Shown here one piece after another: positions 35,734 to 46,300 of a stretch of DNA of 64,000 nt. Numbering within the stretch: the first letter of the stretch is position 1; every line of letters begins with the position of its first letter. This DNA comes from Xiphias gladius (taxonomy: Eukaryota; Chordata; Actinopteri; Istiophoriformes; Xiphiidae). The stretch lies in contig NC_053417.1 of the NCBI RefSeq assembly GCF_016859285.1, forward strand, positions 11,948,706-12,012,705, given 5' to 3'. A program made the position numbers and the translations under genes. The notes beneath the pieces were generated by a model that ran no database searches, had not been told where the DNA came from, and saw nothing but the letters and a program-made list of their open reading frames with translations.

Positions 35734-38425
35734 TGGATCCACATGGCAAGAGTTTCTTCCAGGGTGTCAGATTCTCTGTGCAAACAATTTCTCGTGGGAG
35801 GGTGGCATAGCGAAGGAAGCGGTGGTCCGTCACTTCAAGTTCAACAAAAAAAAAAAAATCAGTTTGTATGAAATGCAATGCATCCTTGAGAGTAACTGTA
35901 GCACTGGCATGCTGCAAGACATTAAGGCAGCTGATCACACCATTAGCTTTTCCACAGGCTCATCACTAGAGAGTTTAAAAATGCAAGGGGAGATTGAAGA
36001 GGCCGCACTGTACCATTGCCTATACCCAGCGGTTTGAAGGAGGCGCTGGGCTGAACAGTGTTGGTGGAGTCAATGAAGTTGAGTGAAGCGCAGAAAATCC
36101 CCGACAAAACATTCGTTAGCTCCTTCCACGTGCCATCCACACTAAAAAGGGCAGAAAAATGGTACGAAGATGTTGAAAAGACAAAGCACACACTACACAG
36201 TTAGGAACTTTAAGACTGCAGTGAAATATTAAGAATCTGTGTTAAAAATATATATCTGAGATTTTTATTCTGGAATTTATCAGAATTGTATATGAATATT
36301 GTGTAAGATTTATACTGAAAATAGAAATAAAGCTTCGAAAGCTTTCATCTGCTTTTAATTAAAACATAGAGGTTCTTGAATGTTTTCAAACAGCCATTTG
36401 TCGCCTACAAAATACTTTAAATACAAATTCAAATTGTCGTTTTATTTTACTTTTATTCCTGTTAATATTCCTCATAAATATAAATCTACATCTTCCCCTT
36501 GGGTTCCTGCAGTTTATGTTTGGAATTTTAATTTGCTTTATATAATATTTTAATATATTTAACATCTTTTACCATTTCAAACCATTTAAACTAATATTTC
36601 CCTGTGCCAAAAATAATAATGATTATCATTCACCACAGTGTGACTTTTTTCCTCAAGCCAATAATTATTTGCATAATAAAAATGACTCTCTGCTTAAGTG
36701 CAAGTGATAAAAGAGTGTGACTTATCAGCCAGAGACATTACTTTGTGTTGTGTTTTTCTGCCTTGTTCAAGGAATTCAACCTTGGATTCTCATTGTTGTT
36801 TACTTTTTGGCTTGCCCAGTTACACACCGATTGAAATAGTTATTTCCTACGCTTCCCAGTTCTCATGATTTGGGTTTAACAACCCAACAGAGCTTGCTTT
36901 TGGTTGAGATGGAAACAGGGGCATATGAACATTAGAAGTGAGGCAACTAGTTCATGAATACTGTAGCATCTCTGTTATCGCAGAAAGATCCCATATGGCT
37001 TTCTTTGTTTTTATTGAGCCTCCTGTCAAACACTAGATTTCTTCCTTCAAAGTTGCTGAGTCTAGAAAGGCTTTGATCTTTCTGTGGGACTGGACGAAAC
37101 CCAAGGTACCAGCTATAGATGAAAACTCTTTGCTTCAGAATAGGTCTAAGAACTTAACCATGGTGATGTCACACTATAAATGTGGGTCAGTTATCCAAAG
37201 GAGTAAGAAAAATAGTGTTTGTTGCAAGATAAACTTTTCCCCAACATTTCCGCGACTCTGATGCTCTGCATTAACCGGAGGGCTGTACTCACTCTGTCAC
37301 AGAGTCCTGGAACCATACCCAGAGTTCGGCACCAGGAGGGGATGGCAGAAAGGGCTGCCCCCACTGCATGGTCCGCCAGTAGCCCTGCGTGAAGGAGATG
37401 TGCAGCTCTCGCACTGAGAACTTGGAGATGACCTGGCCCAGAGACTTGGGGAACAACCGGTAGTGGGAGACTGAGAAATATGATATAACATTACACAGTT
37501 TAGGGTTATGGTTGCAAAATAATTGTCCTATGATGTGTATATAAATTAAACACAAAATAATGGGTGTTTTTGGAATTTATGGGCTGTGCATCAGTCCTAT
37601 TTTATACTCTTTCACAGTTTACCAGTTAGACTGGTTTGAAAATACCGTAGTAGTAAAAAAGGCTGAATGAATGAATAGTACTTCTGTCTCATCTCTTTTA
37701 CTTTACTAGAATATCAATATCAGTTTAATAAAATTAACAAATGTGTGACTAATTTATGCCAGAACAGAATTATATTCCCCAGTGTAATAACATAACAATC
37801 CTTAATGAATTGAAGAGCCAAAAACAAATAAAGTGTATTGCTGAAGGAGGAATTTCCAGAATCTGGCAACCAAAAACTTGTTCTTATTAATGGATTATAC
37901 ATGATCTATAAAAGCATTAGTAAATGATGTATTAGCCATTAATAAATCCATTAATTACAGTTTATAAAAACCGTCATAAATTATTGTTCAGACTCAAATT
38001 TAGCAGCATGTGTTAATCTCACTGCTAGCACTTAGCTTACCTTTGGTGCCTGTCATGAAATCAGTTTCCCACAGGGTGCGGAACTGGAAGCTGGCATAAA
38101 TATCTCCCGAGTGCAGCGGTCTGATGACCAATTCCTCCTGAAAATCGTCTCTAGGCCGTGGCACGGAGGAGGGGGCCATGGTTTCAGGGGCTGAAATGTC
38201 CTGTTTGTCGGCTGCAGCTTCATCCGAAGCCGCCTCTTCAACCTCGGTCGCTTCCCACCGCCTCTCCCCCGCCGCCGACCGCTGGGCCGGTCGCTCCGCT
38301 GTTTCGGTGTCTGTTTGAGGATGATCAACCGTCAGTGTCGTTTTTTGACTCTCTGTGACGATAAACACTGACAAAACACAAAAAACAAACAGCACAGCCG
38401 AGTAGCTGCACCTGTGAGCTGCCAT
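32552..38425 (-). CDS. pigt: GPI transamidase component PIG-T, complete gene, 11 coding exons
   Basis: PIG-T is a subunit of the ER-membrane GPI transamidase (with PIGK, GPAA1, PIGS and PIGU), which attaches GPI anchors to proteins. Coding exons from 5' to 3' are 38425-38041, 37470-37293, 36141-36014, 35832-35732, 35497-35323, 35176-35079, 34821-34665, 33989-33789, 33372-33207, 32999-32916 and 32801-32552. They total 1923 nt and 640 residues, with phases consistent throughout. The protein starts with a signal peptide (residues 1-27), then an acidic, low-complexity stretch (about 28-94) that human PIGT (578 aa) lacks. The large luminal domain follows, with near-identical blocks such as [46 protein letters not shown] and [15 protein letters not shown]. 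Cys248 in REIVCTEN corresponds to human Cys182, which is disulfide-bonded to PIGK. A single membrane segment lies at about 588-610, followed by a short basic tail ending MRGVPPL. An upstream ATG at 38563 is in frame but would hide the signal peptide. Confidence 0.97.
32916..32999 (-). CDS. pigt: pigt coding exon 10
   Basis: The acceptor is TTCAACATTTAG|G and the donor AGCAGTTT|GTAAGT (phase 2). Encodes [20 protein letters not shown], then ERPLFSS, aligned with human SPSVLSALVPSMVA. It also contains an NST sequon. Confidence 0.93.
33207..33372 (-). CDS. pigt: pigt coding exon 9
   Basis: The acceptor is CCACTGCCAG|GC and the donor GTTGG|GTATGC (phase 2). Encodes [20 protein letters not shown] through [15 protein letters not shown], the most conserved block of the protein. 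Confidence 0.96.
33789..33989 (-). CDS. pigt: pigt coding exon 8
   Basis: The acceptor is CCCCAATGCAG|GT and the donor AAGCCCA|GTGAGT (phase 1). Encodes [20 protein letters not shown], then [20 protein letters not shown] and SKGKENKPS, nearly identical to human. Confidence 0.96.
34665..34821 (-). CDS. pigt: pigt coding exon 7
   Basis: The acceptor is CATTTTGCAG|GG and the donor AGTGAGG|GTGAGT (phase 1). Encodes [20 protein letters not shown], then RRTFSIYDL and [12 protein letters not shown]. This is the most divergent part of the luminal domain compared with human. Confidence 0.92.
35079..35176 (-). CDS. pigt: pigt coding exon 6
   Basis: The acceptor is TTCCTTCAG|AG and the donor CCTCAG|GTTTGA (phase 0). 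Encodes [20 protein letters not shown], then [12 protein letters not shown], matching human [19 protein letters not shown]. Confidence 0.94.
35323..35497 (-). CDS. pigt: pigt coding exon 5
   Basis: The acceptor is TGCACTTGAAG|GC (phase 0) and the donor AAACGAG|GTGAGC (phase 1). Encodes [20 protein letters not shown], then AVHIRPVC and [20 protein letters not shown], co-linear with human PIGT. Confidence 0.95.
35697..35731. repeat. (CA)n microsatellite abutting a pigt splice donor
   Basis: About 17 CA units. On the minus strand it reads GTGTGT..., and its first GT is the donor of pigt intron 4, directly after AAG of exon 4. Confidence 0.95.
35732..35832 (-). CDS. pigt: pigt coding exon 4 (with the PIGK-linking cysteine)
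   Basis: The acceptor follows a T-rich tract: GTTGAACTTGAAG|TG. Encodes [20 protein letters not shown], then [13 protein letters not shown], including the cysteine equivalent to human Cys182. The donor AAG|GTGTGTGTG is the first GT of a dinucleotide array. Confidence 0.93.
36014..36141 (-). CDS. pigt: pigt coding exon 3
   Basis: The acceptor is CCCTTTTTAG|TG and the donor GCAATG|GTACAG (phase 1). Encodes [20 protein letters not shown] and the IDSTNT...FKPLGIGN block. The junction with exon 4 creates an NVT N-glycosylation sequon where human has NDT. Confidence 0.94.
37293..37470 (-). CDS. pigt: pigt coding exon 2
   Basis: The acceptor is TATTTCTCAG|TC and the donor ACAGA|GTGAGT (phase 2). 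Encodes [19 protein letters not shown] through [11 protein letters not shown], closely matching human PIGT residues 64-121. Confidence 0.95.
38041..38425 (-). CDS. pigt: pigt coding exon 1 (signal peptide, acidic insert, start of luminal domain)
   Basis: Starts [20 protein letters not shown]. After the signal comes an Ala/Glu/Asp-rich stretch, then the conserved block [20 protein letters not shown]. The donor is ACCAAAG|GTAAGC, phase 1. The start codon lies in GAAAAATGGCAGC, resembling the YY1/TISU type of start context found in short-5'UTR housekeeping genes. Confidence 0.95.
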
Positions 38426-39359
38426 TTTTCTCTCGCGGTGGTGGAGCGCTTCCGCGTCAGTACGTAACACGCTTAACCAGCCAATGGGCTCCCTCCATAT
38501 GGAGTCCTGTGGCACTAACATGAACCTTCTTTGTTTTAAGCAAAATATTCTCATTATTGTCATATTTTACGAGTAAACGATGTTATGGAAGAAATATCTG
38601 CTTTATCGTATGCAATTGTAGTAAAAATAACGGCATTTTAATACATGTTAGAAGTCATTTTTAATGTGGAATCGGTAGCATATAAGCTTTTCATGCAATG
38701 CATGGTTTTTGGATTTGCGTTTTTCATATACATTGTGTTGTTAATAATATACCTGCCGCGTTTTGCGCGAAATAAGTCTGCATCATAATCAAAAACCATT
38801 AACATAAAAGTGGGTTAATCTTAAATATAATGTGCGCTACACAGATCTGGTTGGAAATTTGAAGAAATACGGAAATTATGAAGCATAATCCCTTACATGA
38901 TCCATACAGTCTTCATCTTTAATATATGTTTGTATATATGTATAAGAACAGCTAATGCACATCATCAGTGGACCAATGCAGCCAATTGGTGCACACTGTC
39001 TCGATGAATTCATTACTGCTGGCTCGACTTAATCTAGCATTTTATGGCGTTACCTTGGCTGCTTAAACCCTCAATAAAGCTTATAGACCCTAAATAAACG
39101 ATGCGGGGGGGTGTAGTAGACATTTTGGGAAATAGGCGCGTCGCTCGAACCAAAAACCTTAAAATACATAAATATTAAATATCAGCACCAATACATGTAT
39201 CAGTGTGTGCAGCATGCTAGTTGGTGTGTTGAATATTTGGTCGTGTTGCTGGACAGGGACGGGCATTATAGGGGGCATATCACCCCTCCCACATCCACAC
39301 ATCATCGTGCACACAGCCCAGACACACTCACTCTCTCTCTCGCTCACTCTCTCTCTCTG

Positions 39360-39399
<40 letters not shown>

Positions 39400-39566
39400 G
39401 CATACACACACGGAATTTCTGCTCAGCCATGGCTCCCTGGTAGATGCTCAAAGCGGCTGTTGTCAGAGTAAATTAAATCTGCACTCACTCGCTGCTTTCC
39501 TCCTGACCTTGCCTGCCTCTGGTCGGGTTCTCAATATTTTATTCGGGATTCCTGTGCTATCTCCCC
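38426..39566. promoter_or_regulatory. Divergent promoter region between pigt (-) and phactr3 (+)
   Basis: 1141 bp separate the two start codons. Near pigt the DNA turns GC-richer, with a GCGGAAGC ETS-like site at about 38450 and a CCAAT at 38481. Further right are CCAAT at 38973 and a palindromic CCAATTGG at 38982. A (CT)n then (CA)n tract at 39328-39399 lies about 170 bp before the phactr3 start codon. Transcription start sites are not visible from sequence alone. Confidence 0.5.
39328..39399. repeat. (CT)n then (CA)n compound microsatellite upstream of phactr3
   Basis: CT units 39328-39377 and CA units 39377-39399, about 170 bp before the phactr3 start codon; probably in the 5' UTR or core promoter. 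Confidence 0.9.
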
Positions 39567-39669
39567 ATGGCCACATCGGATGGGCTAGACGGCTGTCTGC
39601 AACGAGGCAGATCTCAAAGTGACCCGAACATACTCACCGAGCCGGGCATCGATCTGGCTCATGGCACAG
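39567..39669 (+). CDS. phactr3: phactr3 coding exon 1
   Basis: ATG in context TCCCCATGG. 34 codons plus one base: [20 protein letters not shown], then [14 protein letters not shown]. The donor is GCACAG|GTAAGA. The serine in GRSQSDP resembles a basophilic-kinase / 14-3-3 type site present across the PHACTR family. Confidence 0.9.
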
Positions 39670-40285
39670 GTAAGACGGACGCGTCGTTGTCTGGACATTT
39701 ATTTGCTATATAGACAAGTGTTTTTTTTTATGTTGCCGGTTATTTGGCGGTGCAGCGGTTTCCATAAGGCATCCTTGCCCAGTGGGACATCACAACACCA
39801 AGGGATAATTAGCGCGTATGTTTCCGAGCTTGGTCGTAAAATACAGACTCCGACACTGAATCGTAGAGCTGCAAATTGAAAATTAATGTGCCATATCAGC
39901 GTCTATGAATGGCTACATGCCCCTCCGGATTTGCGCCTTATAAAGACGCCTGTAGCCCATTGAGTTGTTATGGCTGCAATAAGTATTTGGGAATCAGCGT
40001 GCAGGCCGTTTATATGATATTAACGCGCGCAACATTTACAGTATCTATTGCCTTCTGTATGATGCCAACTTCCCCTTTCAGCACCACAAAATCTGCACTC
40101 CAGTGTGATCCAGTTTAAACGGATTTGTTGTCTTATCTTAGCCTCCATTACAGCCTCGTTATTCAGGGGACACATGGGTTTCGGCTTTCGGTTTTGGTGT
40201 GTTGCATTTTACAAAGGGCACATGGACATCTTATTGTATATGCCTACAGCTCTGTCTCTGCGTGCTGACACCCCCCATCCACACG

Positions 40286-40329
<44 letters not shown>

Positions 40330-43300
40330 GAGCTGATCACTGTTGTGATCAATGACCGGCCGTCCATGTGATATAGGCTATAGGTGGAAATCACTCCCCC
40401 AATCAGCACAGCCATGCACTCCAAGAAATCGATCCACCGTATCATGGAACTTGCATGAGTGCTTTTTAACATGGAGCTCTTCTTTATCTCTGTGGTCTGT
40501 TTGTCATCCCTCTGCATATGGAATAATGAATTGATCTTTCATTAATAAGAGGAGAACACCAGGGAGCAGTCATGTTCTGCACTTCTCCAGTGAACTCCTG
40601 CAAATAGACTTCATGTGGTCCTTGTTGTGTTTGCTGTGAATTCCTTTCACTCAGGAATTACCAATATAATGTACCTTCAGTGAGGATACATGGTTTGATT
40701 TTTACGTAAGTGAAGCTATTTATGGTCAAATTGTGTGGGCTTGGAAAGAGTCATTGCTTACTCCCACACATGGTGAGTTTTACGCACATGAAGACTGCTT
40801 GACCGAGTGATTCAGAAAAAAAAAGCGTCATTCACCTTTCAACTGTTCCCTAATGAAGCCCGCCTTTTTTCAAAACTTCTGAAATCACACCTTTCTGCAC
40901 TCATCAACCGCCCATAGCACATTTTTAATGGACCCTTGCTGAATTCAACCCTCCTATGGACGATTTAATTCACACATGGCTGGAAGTGATAATGTCACAC
41001 TGGGTCTTTGACACACCTGAATAAACAACACAGACGCTTGGCAGATCAGCCATGCTAGTGATGAGAGCTAAAGCTATCAGGCGACACTGAGTATCACCCT
41101 TAACACTGGAGTATGCACAACTGCGCTACTGTCTAGGATGTGAATATACTATGCAAATGAAAGGATACAGTTACTGCAAGGGCAATGTCAGTGTCTGGGG
41201 ACCCAAAGTACACAACATAACCCAGCCCCCAGCCCCCCCCCCCCCCGTGTGGATCATCAGTCCGCTAGCGTCTGGGACACCAGCGTTCGCCAAAGGATTA
41301 CTTTGGCAAAGACCGTCTTTTTCCCCCAAAAGAGTGGCCCTTGCAGCTGCAGAGGCTGACGCTTTATTCATCCACTTACTCAACACTGTGGAGGCGACAC
41401 AACAGAGACAGCAGTTAAAGCTGACCATCTCAGAGAATCAGAGCAATGTTTTTTTTTCTTGAATGAAGGTGCAGTAATAATTCAGAAGGAGCCCAAGGAT
41501 TGTCAGAGAACGACAAGTCAGTATAGGTCTCAGTCCAACCGTCCAATGATCCAATGCTACTTTTTATTAAGTGCAAGGAATAACACTTCAAAGTGCTCAT
41601 GTTTGACTCAGATAATGTTTTTTCTTATTGTTCCTATGACTTTTTATCCTGAGAGTCTGTCTTGTGTTAACTGAATGGAGACATCCTCCTCGAGCTGCTG
41701 ATTTACAGGCATATATTAAAGTTGTTTAGGAACATAAGTCCAGTAAAAGGAGCAGCATTATAAAAACTTGACAGTTTGTTTAGAAGAGTATCATTTACAT
41801 TCTCCTAATAAAATGTCACTTTCACTCAAACTTCCAACAAGTTATTGCAGATTGTCGACCAAGGTAATGGTGCGGAGAGGACACCTTGGAGCTTTGCGAA
41901 CAGGGAGCATGTCCAGACAGGGTTGTCCCTATGGCTTCATGGCGTAAAGTATTTCTTCTGCCCTATAGAAAGATGTACACTGCTAGAGAAGAACTTGAAA
42001 TGAAGATTTAGGTTGGATGTTTGGAAAGATTTACATCAAACACCTATCAGGACAAGTAGAATGGGAATATCAGTACTAATTCAGTGTAAGTACAAAGATT
42101 AATGCAGATGCGGCTGCAACTGATATAATTTCCATCATTAAGTAACCTGTTTAACTTTTTTTGATTGAATTATTAATATGTTAGTCTATAAAATGGCACA
42201 AAATAATAAAAAATTCACAGTACAATTTCCCAGAGCTGTAGTGGATGCCTTCAGACTGCTTGTTTTGTCTGACCAACAGTCCAAAACCCGAAAATATTTG
42301 ATTTGCAATGACTTAAAAAAGAGAAAAGCAGCAGATTCTCCTCCATGAGAAGTGGGAGCTATCAAATCTTTGGCATTCTGAATTGCTAAATAACAAATTG
42401 AAAAAACAAATGATCGAAATTGTTGTAAATAGAATTTTGTTTATCACCTATTGGATTAATCGACTAATCGTTTCAGCATTACTGTTGGTGCAAATGACCA
42501 ACTACTTCTCCTGGAGATAACAATTCCTGTAATATTTCATGGAGCACATCATTTTTCACTTGCCCTCCCTCTTGGGAAGTCAGAGAGCATGGTTAATGAA
42601 AGAACAATGTCCCTAGAGCTCAACGGAATCAGTCATCTTGCTCAAGACAACTTCAGCATGGTGGATCTTTGTTCACATGGCGCCTTGAACCCGTGAACAG
42701 TCAGACCTAATTTGTTCACTCATACTCAACGGTGTCTAACCACCAGCACCCACCGATCAGTGTGTTTTTTGGTCTCATCCTCCTGTGCCGGTCTTAATGA
42801 TACCTGGATAATCCTCTCAGGTCTGACATCAGAAGAATCTCTGAGGATTGCAGGTATAAGTTGTGTAATGTATGTACGCATTTAAGCGTACATACATTTA
42901 TACTAATGAAACTGGACGTTCTTTTCTTACATCAAGCCCCTGTCTTTTAATACTCAGAGCATCTGAGTTAGTGAAGCAAGTCCCTTTGTTCAGTAGGAAA
43001 GGAAAGTTAAAGTTGAAGAAGCCACAACATGGAGGTGTTAGAGGTCTGATATGAAGACTTAGGTTGAGGGAGAGGGTAGTGCAGCACCTGAACAAATGAA
43101 GAAAAAAAAAAACCTTACAAGGAGAGTCTTAATGCCAGCCTGGTGCTGACAGGCAGGGAACTAGCAGAATGTTTTTTGTCCACCTGTAACGAGGCGTTCA
43201 AGTACCCTCAACAGTGTGGAAGAGAGAGATAAAGAAAAGCTGTAAGTAGTGCAGTATTTGGTGTGGCTTTTCACTGCTGTTGTGTTTTGGTTAGATGGAT

Positions 43301-46300
43301 CACAGTGTTTATCCTTGAGCTCTGTTGGATTTCAGGCTGGTTAGGGCACAAAGCACACTAGTAGAGTCAGACTGAAAAAGCAGATGTCGGCTATCTATCT
43401 ATCTATGTATCTATCTATTTAGCTAGCTATCAGTTTTTCTGATTGATTTTCAACATCCTCTAGAGTTCAGAGACACGGTGCGAACCTGTTGCATTCAGCT
43501 TAGGATCATGCTGCTGTGTAAAGTGGATAAAACAGCAGTGAGCTCCACGATGACTGAAAAGTGAGATGTTTAAGTCTAGAAAAGTGAGAACAAGTGAGAA
43601 TCGGACACCAGAAAATAATTCCTCTCTTACCGTTCAAGTCCGTAAAGATCTCAGGATGACATCACACTGTCTATGTTTGGCCAGGTCATCAGTATTACTA
43701 CACAATAAATTCCCCTCAACACATTCAAATAAACTATACCAAAAAAGTTTAAGGGGACTATTTAAAGGGATCTCTCAAATACAGTAAAGTCAAGTTACAC
43801 TAATATTTGTTTCTGTTTGGATAACATTCTTCCTATGTTGCCTTGGAAAGACCATGCAACATAGTAAGCATAGTTAACAGATCTTTACAGATTGAGGTGG
43901 GCTTGAACTTGGATTGGTATTGTCGGACAAATACTGATTTTAATATTTAATAGGGCTCCATAATGTATAGGCTATAGCACTGTTAGGTTGTAATTTGAAT
44001 GAAATGTACTCTCATTAGAGCTGAAACAATGAGTTGGTCCGTTGATTAGTTGAAAATTAACTGAAACCTATTTGATAACTGATAAATTGCTTGAGTCATT
44101 TTTCAAGCAGAAACTCCTAAAATTCACTGGTTCCAGCTTCCTGACTGTCAGGATTTGCTGATTTACTATTCTGCATCATTGTAAACTGAGAATATTTGTG
44201 TTCTGGACTGTTGTAGGGTCAAAACAAGACATATGAAGACATCACCTTTGACTCTCCAATGGGCATTTATCAATATTTCATGAGTTTTTTTAGAGAACTA
44301 ACAATTTATTTTCCCAGTAAATAATCAACGGATGAATTGATAATGAAAACAATCATTAGATGCAGCCCTAATTCTCACAGTGAATTTTGGAGCTTCCTAT
44401 TTATACTCACTGGCCGATTACTCGTGTGACTCAACCTGTATTAACAAGCAAATGTCTGTCAGTTTTCTGTTTTTGAATTATTTTTTAGCTGTCATCTAGG
44501 AGAAAACAATAACACACAACACATCGGGCGACATGCACACAAAAAAGCATCAGTATCATGGTAGACAGTTCGGATATACTGTATAGCTTGATTTGCTCTC
44601 CAGAAGAACCACCTGCACCTACAGTGCACCAAGCTCCCCCTAATTAAGTCCTTACTTCCCATTTTCAGTAGCGGAGCTGTAATCCACGCCACAGTCACGA
44701 CTCATTCGTCATGGTCAGCCTTAAGGGACTGTGAGTCAGTCAAGGACACCTGTTAGTAGTAGCCACTGGAGAGCTATTCATTTCTCTCCTCCTTGATGCG
44801 CAGGGGTCCCCACAGAGGCCAAGAAGAAACACTAAGCCATTTAGAGTCTGAGAGTAGCTTCCTGGTTGCCTCACAAAATATCTGCTCTTACCATCATGAA
44901 ATTTTTACTCTTGTTTATTATTAATTGATGTAGTTGAGACTGTTGGAAGCAAATCTTCCAAAAGGAATGACTGTGTATTTTAAAGCTGGCAGTTTGAGCT
45001 AGTGATACATATCTTTCAGTCCATTGCCACAAGCACTGGCTCATTCAGTCATTTTATACCGTAGTTTACTATACTTGGTAAGGGTGGGTGATATGAATAA
45101 AAATGTACTATCACAGTATATGTTATTTTATATCATAATAGTCATTTATAAAAGTGGGTACATCTGAATGAATTAATTCATTCATCGGCACAAGGGGCCA
45201 ATGAATGGACTGATGAGGTATCAATATGACGTGGCCTTCACAGTCATGAGCTCTCAACCAAACCGAACTCCTACTGTATATGGGAGATTTTAAGGTGACA
45301 TATTAGCTTTCTCCACAAGTGAGGGATCATCTGTTAGAATAATGGTGTCCATCATTCTCAAAAAGTTCATTAGATTTGTAGAATCTATGCCAAGAAGCAT
45401 TGAAGCTGTTCTTATTGTTAAACTGCTAAAATAACCAGTTTTTGGCGAATACAGTGGATGAAACACTTGGAAAATCAAGGCTCATCATCACATTGATGCT
45501 AAATAAATAAGTTTATTATCTCCATAAAGCAGAACTGCTCACTGATTTGCAACACTGCCCACAATGGCCGAATTCACCCTGAGATATCACCAGAATAATT
45601 TCCTTTGAAGAAATGTTATAGCAATATCTCTACTAGAAGACAAATCTCTTTTTCATTGCCTCATTTCCTCATTCATTATTTCCACTATTTATCATTTAGT
45701 GATTTTATATTTTTCAATGAATCAGTCATTTGTTTTAGTATATAAAATGCCTATAATGAAAAAAATAAGTTTTAACATTTCTTGTTTTGTCAGATAAATA
45801 GTCCGAAACCAAAAAACATTAAATTTCAATGATATAGTAAAACAGAAAAGCAGAAAATCCTCCCATTTTATTAGCTTGAATCAGTGAACATTTGGCATTT
45901 ATGCTTCATACATGACTTCAATTTTAAATTGTTCCAGATTTATTTTCTGTCAGTCAATCGTGCCAGCTCTACTCATGTTGTATAAATATTCCTATCGCCC
46001 AACTCTGCCCGTAATGAATTGTGAAGTTTGCCACAGAGTCTTGTGTCCAAATAAAATAAATGATGGTGAGAATTACTGTAATATGATACAGCATTCATAT
46101 AAACATAAACACCCCTTAGTTATCAGCTAATAGTTGTCCCTACTCTAAATCAAAAGAGGCCATAAAGAGAAGCCATGTTAGTTTTAACGTAAAAAAATTC
46201 TTCCTTTCTCCTGTCGGTCTATAACATAACTGGATATTGTGCTAAATGTACTGTCACATTGTGAATCCCTGACCGATGAATAGTGATTCGGCGTAAGCTG

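Noticed and set aside
38426..38563. Upstream in-frame ATG for pigt, adding 46 residues
   Set aside because: It would bury the signal peptide, and the added residues have no counterpart in PIGT proteins.
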